64,000 nt of DNA from Proteobacteria bacterium UBA7415 (GCA_002470515.1 DKML01000016.1:1-64000), one strand, 5' to 3'; counted from the first letter of the stretch, positions 20,547-33,514 are shown. Numbers and translations: made by a program. The notes: a model not told the origin generated them from the letters alone.

Positions 20547-21370
20547 GAACTATCCCCTTCACGCGCAAGAATGAGTACACTGGTTGACTTGCTAAGCTTG
20601 GCTATCGGCTCTGCCGTCACCTCGATAAACGCTTCGTCTTCAATAATTCTCACATTACTAACACGAGCGACAGGATACCCAGCAGGAAACCGTCCACCCA
20701 AACCTGAACTAATCAGTAGGTCCCCTTCTTGAATATCAGAATTTAGGTTTAAGAACGGAACCCGTAATTCATCCAATAAGCCCGTGCCTTGCACCACCGC
20801 TCGTAGGCCATTGCGTTCGATTTGCGCTGGGAGAGCGTGACCAGGGTCTGTAATGAGTGTGATGTTGCTGGTCAGGGGCATGACTTCGGTAACTTGACCA
20901 ATAACACCCAAATCATCGATAACCGCTTGGCCATGATGAATGTTGTCGCGCTGGCCTTGCCCTACAACAAAGGTATGCTGATCTCGGTCGATATTTGCGC
21001 TAACTATAGACGCTAATATTAATGTTTCGCGCAGTCTGGGCGAAGCCCCTAACAAAGTGCGTAGATCATCATTTTCTTTTTGAAGCGACTCAAGCAAAAG
21101 AGTTTCGGCTTTAAGCTGAAAGTACTCTTCGCGCAGGTTTTCGTACGCCACTTTTACATCAGGTTCACTTTCCAGGGCACTATTGAAAGAGTTGGCGACA
21201 CTCTGAGGTACCGCAGCAAGTTGTTGTACTGGCCGTAAAACAACGGACAACAGGTTTCTGGGCGTATCTAACCAAGGGCTCGTAACCTCGATAACAATAA
21301 CCGAAACTGAAATAATGGTTGCAAGAACCAGCCTCAGGCCATCGGGATCGCGTCTAAATCGGTTAGCCAT
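20543..21370 (-). CDS. mreC: rod shape-determining protein MreC
   Basis: Periplasmic scaffold of the elongasome, 275 aa. A single N-terminal membrane helix (about residues 13-30) is followed by a coiled coil (EYFQLKAETLLLESLQKEND) and two beta domains (GVIGQVTEVMP, TDPGHALPAQI, LISSGLGGRFPAGYPV). It has no long Pro-rich tail. A 214-nt gap separates it from mreB upstream. Confidence 0.97.
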   Translation of the reverse strand: MANRFRRDPDGLRLVLATIISVSVIVIEVTSPWLDTPRNLLSVVLRPVQQLAAVPQSVANSFNSALESEPDVKVAYENLREEYFQLKAETLLLESLQKENDDLRTLLGASPRLRETLILASIVSANIDRDQHTFVVGQGQRDNIHHGQAVIDDLGVIGQVTEVMPLTSNITLITDPGHALPAQIERNGLRAVVQGTGLLDELRVPFLNLNSDIQEGDLLISSGLGGRFPAGYPVARVSNVRIIEDEAFIEVTAEPIAKLSKSTSVLILAREGDSS

Positions 21371-21584
21371 GCTGACTCAAGGTCCTACAAATAAGTTGAC
21401 TACTACAAAGGTACATCGGCTAACAATTACCGACTGAAATCAAAAACTGTCTCAAATACTTAAAGTAGATTAATAGCTTAAGCGCTACCCTGATATCTTA
21501 GAATCTTAATCGACAACCTAGATACAGAATTTTAGAAATAAGCCCGAGCAAAAATGCGGGATCTACGGGGCCTTTCAGACAATT

Positions 21585-23240
<1,656 letters not shown>

Positions 23241-23528
23241 ATGCCTTTAGATCAAGCGACCGTAAAACACATTGCGCACCTCGCCAAACTCGAAATCGAA
23301 GAAAAAGACTTACCATTGGTTGCAGACGAACTGAGTAACATCTTGGCCTTAGTCGCACAAATGGATGCCGCGGATACAGATGGAATTGAGCCCATGACGC
23401 ACCCCTTTGACGCGACTTTGCGTCTTCGTGACGATGTAGTAACCGCCGTCGACTCGCGAGAAAAACTACAGACTAACGCTCCAGATACGGAACAAGGCCT
23501 TTTTCTTGTACCCAAGGTCATGGACTAA
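23241..23528 (+). CDS. gatC: aspartyl/glutamyl-tRNA amidotransferase subunit C
   Basis: Small subunit that stabilises GatAB, which amidates misacylated Asp-tRNA(Asn) or Glu-tRNA(Gln). 95 aa. VKHIAHLAKLEI at the start, then GIEPMTHPFDATLRLRDD, are diagnostic. First of gatCAB. Confidence 0.97.
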   Translation: MPLDQATVKHIAHLAKLEIEEKDLPLVADELSNILALVAQMDAADTDGIEPMTHPFDATLRLRDDVVTAVDSREKLQTNAPDTEQGLFLVPKVMD

Positions 23529-23628
23529 TTGAGCTAGAAACAATCTGCAAAGCTCCCCACATAAATCTGGGCTTAACCCAATTGCCCACGATTTAGTTCT
23601 CCAATATCGCCAACTTCAGAGATAACCC

Positions 23629-25113
23629 GTGCCATCTTCTACACACCCCATTGTCACTTTACGTGAATTGCAAACTCAACTTAACGACGGCAAAGTGTCG
23701 AGCGTTGAACTTTCACAAGATTATTTAGCACGCATTAATAATTCGACACTCAATTCTTTTATTAGCGTTAATTCAGAGCAAGCGCTGGCTGTTGCCGCAA
23801 AACAAGATGCCATAAGAGCTAGCGGCGATATAGCGCCGTTAAACGGCCTTCCGATCGCGCACAAAGATATTTTTTGTATTGATGGGTGGAGAACGACCTG
23901 TGGCTCAAAAATTCTAGAAAACTTTATAGCCCCGTACACCGCTACCGTGGTCAAAAAACTCAACAATGCAGGCGCCGTGTGTTTAGGTAAGACCAATATG
24001 GACGAGTTTGCGATGGGTTCTAGCAACGAAAGCTCTTTTTACGGTCACGTAATTAACCCTTGGAGCGATTCTACTCCGCTAGTGCCAGGCGGCAGTTCAG
24101 GCGGATCTGCAGCGGCGGTAGCCGCTGGTCTGGTACCCGCAACGACCGGAACAGATACAGGCGGCTCCATACGCCAGCCAGCGGCTTTTTGTAACCTTAC
24201 AGGCGTTAAGCCAAGTTATGGCCGCTGCTCTCGCTACGGCATGATAGCCTTTGCGTCATCACTCGATCAGGCCGGACCACTTACTCATACAGCGTACGAT
24301 GCCGCATTGATGCTCAATGCTATGACCGGCTTTGATGAGAAAGATTCAACCTCGTTAAACACACCTAGCGAAGACTTTTGCAGCAACATTGACCAACCTC
24401 TTGAAGGCCTAAGGGTAGGCCTACCAAAAGAGTTTTTTGGCGATGGATTAGACACTGATGTTGCAGCACGCATTACGGACGCAATAAAGGAATACGAAAA
24501 ACTTGGCGCAAAGATCGTAGAGGTATCATTACCCAATGCGCAACTTGCTTTGGCAAGCTATTACGTTATTGCGCCTGCTGAAGCATCATCAAACCTCTCT
24601 CGTTTTGATGGCGTTAGATACGGTTACCGAGCTCCCGAATACACTGATCTAGAAGACATGTATATCAAAACTCGCACACAAGGTTTTGGAGCTGAAGTTA
24701 AACGTCGCATCATGATTGGTGCCTATGCGCTTTCAAGCGGCTATTACGATGCCTTCTACGCTAAAGCGCAAAAAATCAGGAGGTTGATTTCCAACGATTT
24801 TGAAAAGGCCTTTAAAAGTTGTGATGTCATTATGGGACCCACCACTCCAACAACGGCTTTCGCTATTGGCGAAGGCAAGAGTGATCCCGTGGCAATGTAT
24901 TTAAACGACATCTACACGATTCCTGTCAATCTTGCAGGCTTGCCTGCGGCATCGATCCCAGCTGGCTTTAGTAGCTCCGGGTTGCCTATCGGACTGCAAA
25001 TAATTGCGCCTTATCTTAAAGAATCTAAGCTCCTGAACGTAGCTCACCAATATCAACAGGTTAGCGATTGGCACTTGCAGACGCCCTCTTCTACTAAAAC
25101 GGGAGGCCAATAA
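23629..25113 (+). CDS. gatA: glutamyl-tRNA(Gln)/aspartyl-tRNA(Asn) amidotransferase subunit A
   Basis: Amidase subunit that releases ammonia from glutamine. 494 aa. Amidase-signature catalytic residues are visible: Lys79 (PIAHKDIF), the cis-Ser in [14 protein letters not shown] (about 156) and Ser180 ([12 protein letters not shown]). The start is GTG at 23629. Ends 1 nt before gatB. Confidence 0.98.
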   Translation: MPSSTHPIVTLRELQTQLNDGKVSSVELSQDYLARINNSTLNSFISVNSEQALAVAAKQDAIRASGDIAPLNGLPIAHKDIFCIDGWRTTCGSKILENFIAPYTATVVKKLNNAGAVCLGKTNMDEFAMGSSNESSFYGHVINPWSDSTPLVPGGSSGGSAAAVAAGLVPATTGTDTGGSIRQPAAFCNLTGVKPSYGRCSRYGMIAFASSLDQAGPLTHTAYDAALMLNAMTGFDEKDSTSLNTPSEDFCSNIDQPLEGLRVGLPKEFFGDGLDTDVAARITDAIKEYEKLGAKIVEVSLPNAQLALASYYVIAPAEASSNLSRFDGVRYGYRAPEYTDLEDMYIKTRTQGFGAEVKRRIMIGAYALSSGYYDAFYAKAQKIRRLISNDFEKAFKSCDVIMGPTTPTTAFAIGEGKSDPVAMYLNDIYTIPVNLAGLPAASIPAGFSSSGLPIGLQIIAPYLKESKLLNVAHQYQQVSDWHLQTPSSTKTGGQ

Positions 25114-25114
25114 T

Positions 25115-26560
25115 ATGTTTACTTGGGAAAAAGGTTGGGAAGTTGTTATCGGCTTAGAAGTTCACACGCAACTGCAAACCAACAGCAAAATATTTTCAGG
25201 CAGCTCTACCGCTTATGGCGCGCAAGCAAACACGCAAGCTAATGAAGTAGACCTCGCTTTGCCTGGAGTCTTGCCCGTAATGAATCTAGAGGCCGCCCGT
25301 ATGGCGGTTAAATTCGGCCTGGCTATTGGGGCTCAGATCAATCAGCGAAATGTATTTGCGCGAAAAAACTATTTTTACCCAGACCTTCCTAAGGGCTATC
25401 AAATTTCGCAGTTCGAGCTTCCTATTGTTGGTAAAGGCGAACTGCAAATAGACACGCCTAACGGTGTCAAAACCATTGGCATCACCCGCGCTCACTTAGA
25501 AGAGGACGCGGGCAAGTCTCTGCACGAAAACGTAGTTGGTAAAACCGGTGTCGATCTCAATAGAGCCGGCACGCCTTTGTTGGAAATCGTGTCGGATCCT
25601 GATCTTAGTACGCCGAGCGAAGCGGTCACTTACTTACGTAAGCTACACAGCCTAGTTCGCTATATCGACATCTGTGACGGCAATATGCAAGAAGGTTCGT
25701 TTCGCTGTGATGCCAATGTTTCGGTTCGACCGATTGGTCAGAGGGAACTGGGGACACGAGCAGAACTCAAAAACATTAACTCGTTCCGATTTGTCGAACG
25801 GGCTATTGAATATGAAATCGAACGACAAATTGACATATTGTTGGACGGCGGCAAAGTGGTTCAAGAAACGCGACTGTATGATGCTGACAAGCACGAGACT
25901 CGCTCAATGCGCTCAAAGGAAGAAGCGCATGACTATCGCTATTTCCCTGACCCAGACCTCCCACCAATGGTTTTGAGCGATGAGTTTATTGCTGAGGTAA
26001 AACTTACTCTGCCCGAACTTCCAAGCGCCAAACAAGAGCGTTTTGAATCTGAGCTCGGGTTGTCCGTGAACGACGCGGCGGCGATAACTGCGAGTCGAGA
26101 TGTTGCAGACTTTTTTGAAGCTACACTAGAAGCAACTCAAGCGGATGGAAAAATTGTTGCCAATTGGATAATTGGAGAATTTTTTGCAACGCTAAACAAA
26201 ACCGAAACAGAATTTAGTGATGCTCCAATTTCCCCCGCTCAAATGGCTGAACTCTTAGATAGAGTTACCGACAGCACCATTTCAGCTAATGCTGCAAAAC
26301 AGGTGTTTGCCGAACTTTGGGCTGGGACTGAATCAGTAGAAAGCATTATTGAAAACAAAGGCTTAAAGCAGATAACTGACACGGGTGCGGTAGAAAGCAT
26401 TGTTGACGAAGTTCTCGCTAGCTGCACTGAGCAAGTGCAACAATATCGCGATGGTAATGAGAAGGTAATTGGCTTTTTGGTCGGGCAAGTTATGCAACGC
26501 TCTAAAGGCAAGGCAAACCCTCAAATGGCTAACGAAATGCTTAGAAAAAAGCTAGATTAG
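25115..26560 (+). CDS. gatB: aspartyl/glutamyl-tRNA amidotransferase subunit B
   Basis: tRNA-binding and kinase subunit of GatCAB. 481 aa, normal. [13 protein letters not shown] at the start, the Zn/ATP region with [23 protein letters not shown] and [10 protein letters not shown], and a C-terminal YqeY-like tail ([17 protein letters not shown]) are all present. Stop is TAG, so amber is an ordinary stop codon here. Confidence 0.98.
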   Translation: MFTWEKGWEVVIGLEVHTQLQTNSKIFSGSSTAYGAQANTQANEVDLALPGVLPVMNLEAARMAVKFGLAIGAQINQRNVFARKNYFYPDLPKGYQISQFELPIVGKGELQIDTPNGVKTIGITRAHLEEDAGKSLHENVVGKTGVDLNRAGTPLLEIVSDPDLSTPSEAVTYLRKLHSLVRYIDICDGNMQEGSFRCDANVSVRPIGQRELGTRAELKNINSFRFVERAIEYEIERQIDILLDGGKVVQETRLYDADKHETRSMRSKEEAHDYRYFPDPDLPPMVLSDEFIAEVKLTLPELPSAKQERFESELGLSVNDAAAITASRDVADFFEATLEATQADGKIVANWIIGEFFATLNKTETEFSDAPISPAQMAELLDRVTDSTISANAAKQVFAELWAGTESVESIIENKGLKQITDTGAVESIVDEVLASCTEQVQQYRDGNEKVIGFLVGQVMQRSKGKANPQMANEMLRKKLD

Positions 26561-26626
26561 TTATGTTGCTCGTTGAATCGTAATTGGAGCAACGCATAGT
26601 TAAAACCAGTATTGAGAACAGTAGAC

Positions 26627-27457
26627 ATGGATGACAACCAAAGCCTGAGTCAAATGTTACAGGCGAGCAAAACCGACAAACAAAGCCAGCAAACGTATAC
26701 GATTACCGAAAACTGGATGCAAGGTCGTACGACCTATGGAGGCCTCTCTGCGTCTCTTTGTTTGGATGCAGTCCTAAAGCAGCACTCAGACCTACCACCC
26801 CTCCGATCTGCTCAAATTACATTCGTTGGTCCGGTAAGCGGCGATGTACAAGTGCAGGTAACCACTTTGCGTCGTGGCAAATCAGTTGCAAGCATGCACG
26901 CCCGATTGAGTAATGAGGCTGGAGTCGGCACGGAGGCCGTATTTAGTTTTGGAAAAAAAAGGGAATCACGCCTCAATGCGGATTTTACTAAACCGTTTTC
27001 GGTAGGTAAACCAGAAGACGCAGAAGAATTCTTTGAAGGGCCATTTCGCCCCGTGTTCACAGAAAACTTTGACTGTCGCTTGGTCTCCGGAGCACGTCCT
27101 GTTAGCGGCAGCTCGACGTCAGAGATGTTGCTATGGGTTCGTTACAACCAATCTAAAATGAATGGTGGCTCGACCGATCCTGCGACCAATGTAGATCCCC
27201 ACGTGTCATTGTTAGCATTGGCGGATATGCCCCCTCCGGCCGTCTTGCCGATGTTTGACGACTTTGCACCAATCAGCTCTATGACCTGGATGGTCAATTT
27301 CTTGGATCACCCTACCACTGATGAAAAAGGCTGGTGGTTGCTAAGAACAGCGGCTGAGAACGCTAAAGACGGTTATTCGAGCCAAGACATGCAGGTATGG
27401 GATTCAAGCGGAAGACTCGTAGTCACTGGGCGTCAGAGTGTCGCTATTTTCTATTAA
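26627..27457 (+). CDS. acyl-CoA thioesterase family protein (TesB-like)
   Basis: Probable thioesterase with two hotdog folds, 276 aa. The first half has ENWMQGRTTYGGLSASL and a FVGPVSGDVQVQVTTLRRG strand pattern. The second half (WVRYN, DPHVSLLALADMPPPA, MTWMVNFLDHP) matches the acyl-CoA thioesterase pattern. The ATG at 26627 is preferred to a TTG at 26612. Substrate length cannot be told. It follows gatB by 66 nt but is probably unrelated in function. Confidence 0.82.
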   Translation: MDDNQSLSQMLQASKTDKQSQQTYTITENWMQGRTTYGGLSASLCLDAVLKQHSDLPPLRSAQITFVGPVSGDVQVQVTTLRRGKSVASMHARLSNEAGVGTEAVFSFGKKRESRLNADFTKPFSVGKPEDAEEFFEGPFRPVFTENFDCRLVSGARPVSGSSTSEMLLWVRYNQSKMNGGSTDPATNVDPHVSLLALADMPPPAVLPMFDDFAPISSMTWMVNFLDHPTTDEKGWWLLRTAAENAKDGYSSQDMQVWDSSGRLVVTGRQSVAIFY

Positions 27458-27482
27458 TTTCTTTCTACTGATGGCTTTTCTA

Positions 27483-28094
27483 CTAAAGCATAAACATCGT
27501 GAAGTAGTGGGCTGCACTACCGCCCAGTACAAACACATGCCATACCTCGTGACACCAAGAGTACCAATTGTCTAGAACGTAAAAAATAACACCCAAGGTG
27601 TACAACACCCCGCCTGTAACCAATAGATCAAACGCGATGGGGCTCATTCCAGCCACAATCGAATCCATTGCAAGCATGCAAGACCAACCCATAACCAAAT
27701 AAATTGTAGTCGTTATTGCATCGTGTACCTTAACTGGAATGCTTTCGAGGACGCAACCAATAGCCGCAAGACTCCACACAAACACTAGCAACCATGTACC
27801 GGCGCTGCCTTCAATTGCTAACAGAGCTATCGGCGTATAAGTTCCTGCAATTAAGAAATAAATCGCAATGTGATCAAAGGTCTGGAATAGCGCCTTAACT
27901 CGTCCGCTAAAGCTGTGATAAAGAGTTGATGCAAGATACAGTAAAAAGAGTGTCACACCGTAAACGCTAAAGCCGACTATTTTGGTGGCGTCGCCTTCAA
28001 GAGATGCATATGTGATAAGAACGCTCGCACCGATTAACGCAAGCGTAGCGCCCACAAGATGCGAAATGCTATTGAAGTATTCTCCTCTGTACAT
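27483..28094 (-). CDS. hemolysin III / TrhA family membrane protein
   Basis: PAQR-like seven-helix inner-membrane protein, 203 aa. Conserved polar residues include SHLVGA near the N-terminus, ASTLYHS, TFDHIAIYFLIAGTYTP, and the C-terminal HEVWHVFVLGGSAAHY with the paired His residues thought to bind metal. Bacterial members are linked to membrane-energetics homeostasis, and the hemolysin label is historical. Convergent with the thioesterase gene. Confidence 0.93.
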   Translation of the reverse strand: MYRGEYFNSISHLVGATLALIGASVLITYASLEGDATKIVGFSVYGVTLFLLYLASTLYHSFSGRVKALFQTFDHIAIYFLIAGTYTPIALLAIEGSAGTWLLVFVWSLAAIGCVLESIPVKVHDAITTTIYLVMGWSCMLAMDSIVAGMSPIAFDLLVTGGVLYTLGVIFYVLDNWYSWCHEVWHVFVLGGSAAHYFTMFML

Positions 28095-28496
28095 AAGCTG
28101 ACAATAGCAGACATTTTGTACTGTAAATACGACGATTGCATTGCGTTAACAAATTTTTGATATTTGAATCGCAACTAGTGTACAACCGTCTTGAAATTGG
28201 GCGTTTTCGACTAGCCTTAAAATTTTAGGGTGATACACTTCGCCCCAATAATCGAGCACAGTTAAAAACTCAAGAAGGTCTTGGTATGTTCATGTGTCGG
28301 CGTTCGCAAACGTTTTAACATGTTCGATCAGCATTAATACCGTGGCAATTTATAAACGGCTTAACACGCCTTAGAAATCATCGCGAAACAACTTAAACAC
28401 TTCTAGCAAATGGCTGTAAGTGAGCAGGTAGAGATTCTGTAATTGGACTACTTGTTCGGCTCAAACCTCTAGAAACAGATCAAGGACTACACAGTA
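28095..28496. other. 402-nt divergent intergenic region
   Basis: Lies between the TrhA-family gene (leftward) and gcdH (rightward). No gene, RNA or named operator was recognised. A short 10-codon ORF near 28285 has a ribosome-site-like AGAAGG but no support. Confidence 0.5.
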
Positions 28497-29711
28497 ATGG
28501 CAAACTCTGCTTCCCAAGATTCAAGCAGCACTAAAAAGGCCGATTGGGCACAATTTGATTGGCAAGACCCGTTCCACCTTCGTCAACAATTGAGTGACGA
28601 AGAGCTAATGGTTAACGATTCGATTCACCGCTATGCACAAGATGTGCTTGCACCGAAAGTTACGTCTGCTTTTCGCGACGAACAGTACGACGATACGTTG
28701 TTTAAATCCATGGGCGACATGGGTCTGTTTGGTAGCATGCTCGACGGCTATGGCTGTGCAGGCCTAAGCTATACCGCGTATGGACTAATGTGTAATCGCA
28801 TGGAGGCCGTCGATTCTGGCTACCGTTCGATGATGAGTGTTCAGTCATCTTTGGTCATGTATCCCATCCATCGGTTTGGATCAGAACAGCAGCGCGAGAA
28901 ATACCTTCCAGGTTTAGCCGCAGGTGAACTCATCGGTTGTTTTGGTTTAACTGAACCTGATCACGGCTCAGATCCTAGCGGCATGGTTACACGCGCTAAA
29001 CGAGTTGCCAATGGCTATGAGCTGACTGGTGCAAAAATGTGGATTTCTAATTCTCCAGTGGCTGATGTCTTTGTTGTTTGGGCCAAACTCGAAAGCGAAG
29101 GTGTACGCGGCTTTATTCTCGAAAAAGGTTGGGATGGCCTAAGTGCCCCCAAGATTAAAGGGAAACTAAGCCTCAGAGCCTCTATAACTGGCGAAATAGT
29201 CATGGACAAAGTATTCGTACCTGAAGCCAACATAATGCCGGGCGTAACTGGATTGAAAGGTCCGATGAGCTGCTTAAGCAGTGCTCGACTCGGTATCGCG
29301 TGGGGTGCTTTAGGCGCTGCAGAAACCTGTTGGCATACTGCTCGACAATACACTTTGGATCGCAAGCAATTTGGCCGCCCTTTAGCGGCAAATCAATTGA
29401 TCCAAAAGAAGCTAGCCGATATGCAGACCGAAATCCATATTGGCCTACAGGCCTGCCTCAGCGCAACTCGTTTAAAGGAAAACGGAAAGCTCGCACCAGA
29501 GTTGGTCTCTATGCTTAAGCGCAATTCTTGCGGTAAATCGCTCGATATTGCACGATCAGCTCGTGACATGCTGGGTGGCAATGGCATCTCAGAAGACTTC
29601 CCAATTATGCGTCATATGATCAACCTCGAGACAGTGAACACCTATGAAGGTACCCATGATATCCACGCCTTAATTTTAGGCAGAGCTCAAACCGGTATCG
29701 CTGCGTTCTAA
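28497..29711 (+). CDS. gcdH: glutaryl-CoA dehydrogenase
   Basis: FAD enzyme that oxidatively decarboxylates glutaryl-CoA to crotonyl-CoA in lysine and tryptophan breakdown. 404 aa. GcdH features: N-terminal [51 protein letters not shown]-type DRKQFGRPL and the catalytic Glu384 in [10 protein letters not shown] clear terminator follows. The gene is a single unit, with no electron-transfer partner nearby. Confidence 0.94.
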   Translation: MANSASQDSSSTKKADWAQFDWQDPFHLRQQLSDEELMVNDSIHRYAQDVLAPKVTSAFRDEQYDDTLFKSMGDMGLFGSMLDGYGCAGLSYTAYGLMCNRMEAVDSGYRSMMSVQSSLVMYPIHRFGSEQQREKYLPGLAAGELIGCFGLTEPDHGSDPSGMVTRAKRVANGYELTGAKMWISNSPVADVFVVWAKLESEGVRGFILEKGWDGLSAPKIKGKLSLRASITGEIVMDKVFVPEANIMPGVTGLKGPMSCLSSARLGIAWGALGAAETCWHTARQYTLDRKQFGRPLAANQLIQKKLADMQTEIHIGLQACLSATRLKENGKLAPELVSMLKRNSCGKSLDIARSARDMLGGNGISEDFPIMRHMINLETVNTYEGTHDIHALILGRAQTGIAAF

Positions 29712-29740
29712 GCTAGATTCAGCAAATTAGATTGACTCTG

Positions 29741-29771
29741 AAAGCCCATATTGATTTATGGGCTTTTTTTT
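29741..29771 (+). terminator. terminator after gcdH
   Basis: Perfect 10-bp stem AAAGCCCATA/TATGGGCTTT with a 6-nt loop and a run of T. Confidence 0.9.
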
Positions 29772-29802
29772 GGGTGGTTGACCCGTGAGTCGACACGAGT
29801 TT

Positions 29803-30105
29803 TTATGCAGGACTATTACCGTTATTACGAACTAAAGCTTTCAACATCTCATCATCTACTTCAGCAGCGATACGAGCTGCTTCGCTAGTCGCCAACGCCA
29901 ATAGGTCTCCATCGTATTCAATCTCGTGAGTAACACTGTGCCACTCCTCAATATACAAATCACTACTACCCTTGCCGGCGCGCATTGCCGCTCGGTCAAT
30001 TGCTTCCTGGAACTTTTCTGGCAACATCGCTTTTCCCTTCTCGCGGCCTTTTTTAATGGTCACCATCGAAGGGATATCTCGCCAATACATTATTATCTTA
30101 CGCAT
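29803..30105 (-). CDS. small 'virulence factor'-family protein (PF13769-like)
   Basis: 100 aa, soluble, no signal. The IIMYWRDIPSMVTIKKGR start, followed by LPEKFQEAIDRAAMRAGK and DLYIEEWH, resembles the small Pfam family named Virulence_fact, seen in alphaproteobacteria and gammaproteobacteria. That name is historical and no biochemical function is established. It stands alone between gcdH and the carbonic anhydrase gene. The family match is from memory. Confidence 0.65.
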   Translation of the reverse strand: MRKIIMYWRDIPSMVTIKKGREKGKAMLPEKFQEAIDRAAMRAGKGSSDLYIEEWHSVTHEIEYDGDLLALATSEAARIAAEVDDEMLKALVRNNGNSPA

Positions 30106-30203
30106 GATTGTGTGCTACTAAAGTGTGAAGTGTTAAACCGCTTTCGCCGTTTTATACCACAGTCTGAGTCAGTGCTTTTACCTAATTAGGATAAGCCGCA
30201 TAC

Positions 30204-30235
30204 GAAAAAGCCTAGCGCGATGGCTGGGCTTTCTC
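30204..30235 (-). terminator. terminator after the carbonic anhydrase gene
   Basis: Minus-strand hairpin AAAGCCCAGC / GCTAGGCTTT with one G-U pair, followed by TTTTTC. It lies downstream of the stop at 30286. Confidence 0.75.
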
Positions 30236-30285
30236 AAAGCGTTTTGCTAAAGCGCATATTACATAAATAGGCGTCTTAATAAGCG

Positions 30286-31110
30286 CTACTCTATTTCTGA
30301 CAACAGAGATGGGTCTGTTACCAACTTACGAACACCGTGGCCTTTAGACTCGTTGAACACGTTGCTTTCACACCACTTGCTCAAAGAATTAATGTCTAGC
30401 TTGGCACACGCAGGTCTTACGCTCCACGTTACTTGCAATGGCGAACAAGTTTCTTGCGTATAGCTCGGACCGGTTGTTGAACCGCCGAAGACTACTGGCT
30501 CACCCGTGTCGCTAGGGATGCTCTTAGCTTGGTGGTAACCATCTACTTGGTTGCCGCCGTAACTTAGGTCTGAAAAGTTCAGGGCATTCGCGTCGTTTAC
30601 CAGTGTAAATACTTGAGTTTCAACTCGAAGATCTGGGTTCGCGCAAGTTTCTGAAAGACATGAGCCCAAGCCTGCTCCTGGCGCAACGTCACAAGATGTG
30701 TGAACCCAATGCATTTCGATGGTGTCACCCGGATTTAAGTCTTGGCAAAAATTTTCCGCTGGCGGTGCTAACTCAGCCGCAGTTAAGTTCTCACCGATCG
30801 CACATTTCTAACCGCCACCGTAGCCATCTTTGCTGTCACCAGCATAAATAGCGAAGTCTTTGGCTTTGTGCTCTGCGTTCACATGGTAGTGAATGTTACA
30901 TAGATTCATTTCAGAGGAGTCTGCGGCCATGGTGAACGCACGTTTGTTAGTACCTAGCTTGCTGTCGATATCACGAGGAGTTTGTGGTCCAAACCCTTCA
31001 CATACTGCGCCTTCTGGAGCAGCAGATGCATGATGAGCGGCAAAACTAGTCGCGGAAAAAGCCGCAGCGGTCAGAATAACTAAAAACTTGAAAGTGAGGA
31101 TTAGTTTCAT
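30286..31110 (-). pseudogene. delta-class carbonic anhydrase gene with one in-frame amber codon
   Basis: Periplasmic CO2-hydrating zinc enzyme family. The frame is continuous over 275 codons except for a single TAG at 30810-30808, between GGYGGG-type sequence and KCAIGENL. Before it are a signal peptide (MKLILTFKFLVILTAAAF, cleavage near SFA) and the metal-binding region CNIHYHVNAEHK. After it come DTIEMHWVHTSC with the third His, LRVETQVFTLVND, GSTTGP and HGVRKLVTDPSLLSEI. All three zinc-ligand regions and the C-terminus are intact. Relatives have Tyr at or near the stop (GYK), so a single change to TAG explains it. Without readthrough the product is about 100 aa and lacks the last His. Family call by recognition. 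Confidence 0.8.
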
Positions 31111-31224
31111 TGTTCTCGAATAGTTGTGTGGTTAATTTGAGACCGAAATATAAATCACGGCACGCCCTTACAATGTGAAAGTTTGGTACGATTTTTTCTT
31201 AACAAATTAAAGGCAAACCCGCAC

Positions 31225-31257
31225 AAAAAAGGGCAACTAAATAGTTGCCCTTTTTTT
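31225..31257 (-). terminator. terminator after sucCD
   Basis: GGGCAACTA/TAGTTGCCC stem with a 2-nt loop, flanked by runs of A and T, so it could work in both directions. Confidence 0.9.
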
Positions 31258-31285
31258 ACTTTAGTCAAAAGCGGTCTAAGCTGTT

Positions 31286-32170
31286 TTAAGCAAGCGCTTT
31301 CTTAAGAGTCGAGCCCATCTCTGAAGGATTAAGCGTTACGTAAACGCCTGCTTCTTCCAATGCATCGATCTTAGACTGTGCAGTACCTTGTCCACCAGAA
31401 ATAATAGCACCAGCATGGCCCATACGTTTTCCGGGAGGTGCAGTGATACCCGCAATAAAACCAACTACAGGTTTAGTCATGTTAGCTTTGATCCAAGCTG
31501 CACACTCTTCCTCGTCAGTACCGCCAATTTCACCACACATAACGACTGCATCGGTATCAGGGTCTTCATTAAACATTTTCATAACGTCTAAATGCTTAAG
31601 ACCATTTACAGGGTCACCGCCAATACCAACGCACGTTGATTGGCCCATGCCTAATTGAGTCACTTGATGCACCGCTTCATACGTTAGTGTGCCTGAACGC
31701 GACACAACCCCGATGCGGCCCTTCTTGTGGATATAGCCAGGCATGATTCCGATCTTCACTTCTTCTGGTGTAATCACACCAGGACAGTTAGGACCTACCA
31801 AAACCGTTTTGCTGTTCATTTTACGCATTCTGTCGCGAGTGCGGATCATGTCAGCCACTGGAATACCTTCAGTTATGCAGATCACTAAATCTAACTCAGC
31901 GTCTACCGCTTCGTCGATTGCAGCGGCTGCAAAGCGCGGTGGTACATAGATTACCGATGCATTCACGCCATATTGCGCTTTTGCTTCAGCCACCGTATCT
32001 AATACCGGAACTCCTTGTACAACTTGCCCTGCCTTACCAGGTGTTACACCTGCCACAAAACAGTCTTTACCGTAAGCATAAGCTATACATTGCTCAGTAT
32101 GAAATTCACCCGTTTTACCAGTGATACCTTGAGTAACGATACGCGTATCTTTATTAATTAAAATTGCCAT
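31286..32170 (-). CDS. sucD: succinyl-CoA synthetase alpha subunit
   Basis: TCA-cycle ligase subunit carrying CoA-binding and phosphohistidine sites. 294 aa. The N-terminal Rossmann CoA site ([14 protein letters not shown]), [11 protein letters not shown] and the active His252 in [12 protein letters not shown] are present. It follows sucC by 9 nt. Confidence 0.98.
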   Translation of the reverse strand: MAILINKDTRIVTQGITGKTGEFHTEQCIAYAYGKDCFVAGVTPGKAGQVVQGVPVLDTVAEAKAQYGVNASVIYVPPRFAAAAIDEAVDAELDLVICITEGIPVADMIRTRDRMRKMNSKTVLVGPNCPGVITPEEVKIGIMPGYIHKKGRIGVVSRSGTLTYEAVHQVTQLGMGQSTCVGIGGDPVNGLKHLDVMKMFNEDPDTDAVVMCGEIGGTDEEECAAWIKANMTKPVVGFIAGITAPPGKRMGHAGAIISGGQGTAQSKIDALEEAGVYVTLNPSEMGSTLKKALA

Positions 32171-32179
32171 GTCGTACTC

Positions 32180-33343
32180 CTAAGCTTTAACTGCCGCAGC
32201 GATTTTTTCTGCAGCGTCCGCCATAGTCGTGGCGGTTTGTAATTTCACATCAGATTCGTCAAGAATCTTACGTCCTTTCTCAACGTTAGTGCCTTCTAAG
32301 CGAACCACGAGTGGCACACTTAAACCGACTTCATGCGCCGCGGCAACAATGCCTTCGGCGATGACATCGCACTGCATGATGCCGCCAAAAATATTCACGA
32401 GAATACCTTTCACGTTAGGGTTCTTAAGCATGATCTTAAATGCTTCAGTCACTTGCTCTTTATTTGCACCACCACCGACGTCCAAAAAGTTAGCCGGCTC
32501 ACCACCATATAACTTAATGATGTCCATTGTTGCCATAGCAAGGCCCGCGCCATTCACTAAGCAACCAATATTGCCGTCTAGAGAGATGTAGCTAAGTCCC
32601 CATTTAGATGCTTCAACCTCATCCGGATCCTCTTCGTCTAGATCGCGGTACTCAACGATTTCGGTTTGACGAAACAAAGCGTTTGAATCGATATTGAATT
32701 TTGCATCCAAAGCGATCACTTTGTCGTCTTGTGTCACGATCAAAGGATTGATCTCGGCTAAAGACGCATCTGAACCAACAAAAGCTTGATACAAGCCTTC
32801 GAGGAAATCTGCTCCTTGCGCCACGGTTACTTCAGGCATGCCCATTTTGCGGCAAACATCTTCTGCTTCTTCACGTTGTAAACCATCTGTAGGGTCAACG
32901 TAAATTTTAATAATCTTTTCTGGAGTCTCTTCAGCAACGGTCTCGATGTCCATGCCGCCTTCAGAAGAACACATCAACACAACTTTTTGCGTCTCGCGAT
33001 CAACCAAAGCGCCTACATAAAGCTCGTCGGCAATCGCCGCACCTTCTTCAATGTAAAGGCGTTTAACTTCTTTGCCTTCAGGCCCTGTCTGATGCGTAAT
33101 AAGCTGCATTCCCAATATTTGATCGGAAAACTCGCGCACCTCATCCATCGACTTAGCAACCTTAACGCCGCCGCCTTTACCTCGTCCACCAGCGTGAATC
33201 TGTGCTTTAACAACCCATACAGAGCCACCCAATTTCTCGGCAGCTGCAACCGCTTCTTCCACAGAGAAGCAAGGGATTCCGCGCGGTGTAACTACGCCGT
33301 ATTTCCTCAGGATTTCTTTGCCCTGATACTCATGAACATTCAT
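32180..33343 (-). CDS. sucC: succinyl-CoA synthetase beta subunit
   Basis: ATP-grasp subunit that binds nucleotide and succinate. 387 aa. [17 protein letters not shown] start, [15 protein letters not shown], and [15 protein letters not shown] are diagnostic. First gene of sucCD. The usual upstream sucAB genes are absent; a FadJ-like gene lies 172 nt upstream on the same strand. Confidence 0.98.
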   Translation of the reverse strand: MNVHEYQGKEILRKYGVVTPRGIPCFSVEEAVAAAEKLGGSVWVVKAQIHAGGRGKGGGVKVAKSMDEVREFSDQILGMQLITHQTGPEGKEVKRLYIEEGAAIADELYVGALVDRETQKVVLMCSSEGGMDIETVAEETPEKIIKIYVDPTDGLQREEAEDVCRKMGMPEVTVAQGADFLEGLYQAFVGSDASLAEINPLIVTQDDKVIALDAKFNIDSNALFRQTEIVEYRDLDEEDPDEVEASKWGLSYISLDGNIGCLVNGAGLAMATMDIIKLYGGEPANFLDVGGGANKEQVTEAFKIMLKNPNVKGILVNIFGGIMQCDVIAEGIVAAAHEVGLSVPLVVRLEGTNVEKGRKILDESDVKLQTATTMADAAEKIAAAVKA

Positions 33344-33514
33344 TCTTTAAATCACCTATTTGATCTGAAATAAGTCCCAAGCGCAGTTGTTAACCCTCGT
33401 TTTACAGGGCGTTAAAAACCGGTGGGCGAATTGAACAACGAACTACTCCAAGAGCGATCGCTGAGTGGGGGTAGATAATACTCGTTTTTGGCCTACTACG
33501 GTAGGTGTGAGCGG

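Noticed and set aside
28285..28320. Start of a Bfd-like ferredoxin
   Set aside because: Only the first few codons resemble one; the frame stops after ten codons and no [2Fe-2S] Cys pattern follows.
30808..30810. Possible reassignment of TAG as a sense codon
   Set aside because: gatB and the cold-shock gene end in TAG as normal stops, and the lipocalin has other kinds of damage as well.
32987..33373. 128-codon frame opposite sucC
   Set aside because: Antisense to sucC for nearly its full length; no independent support.
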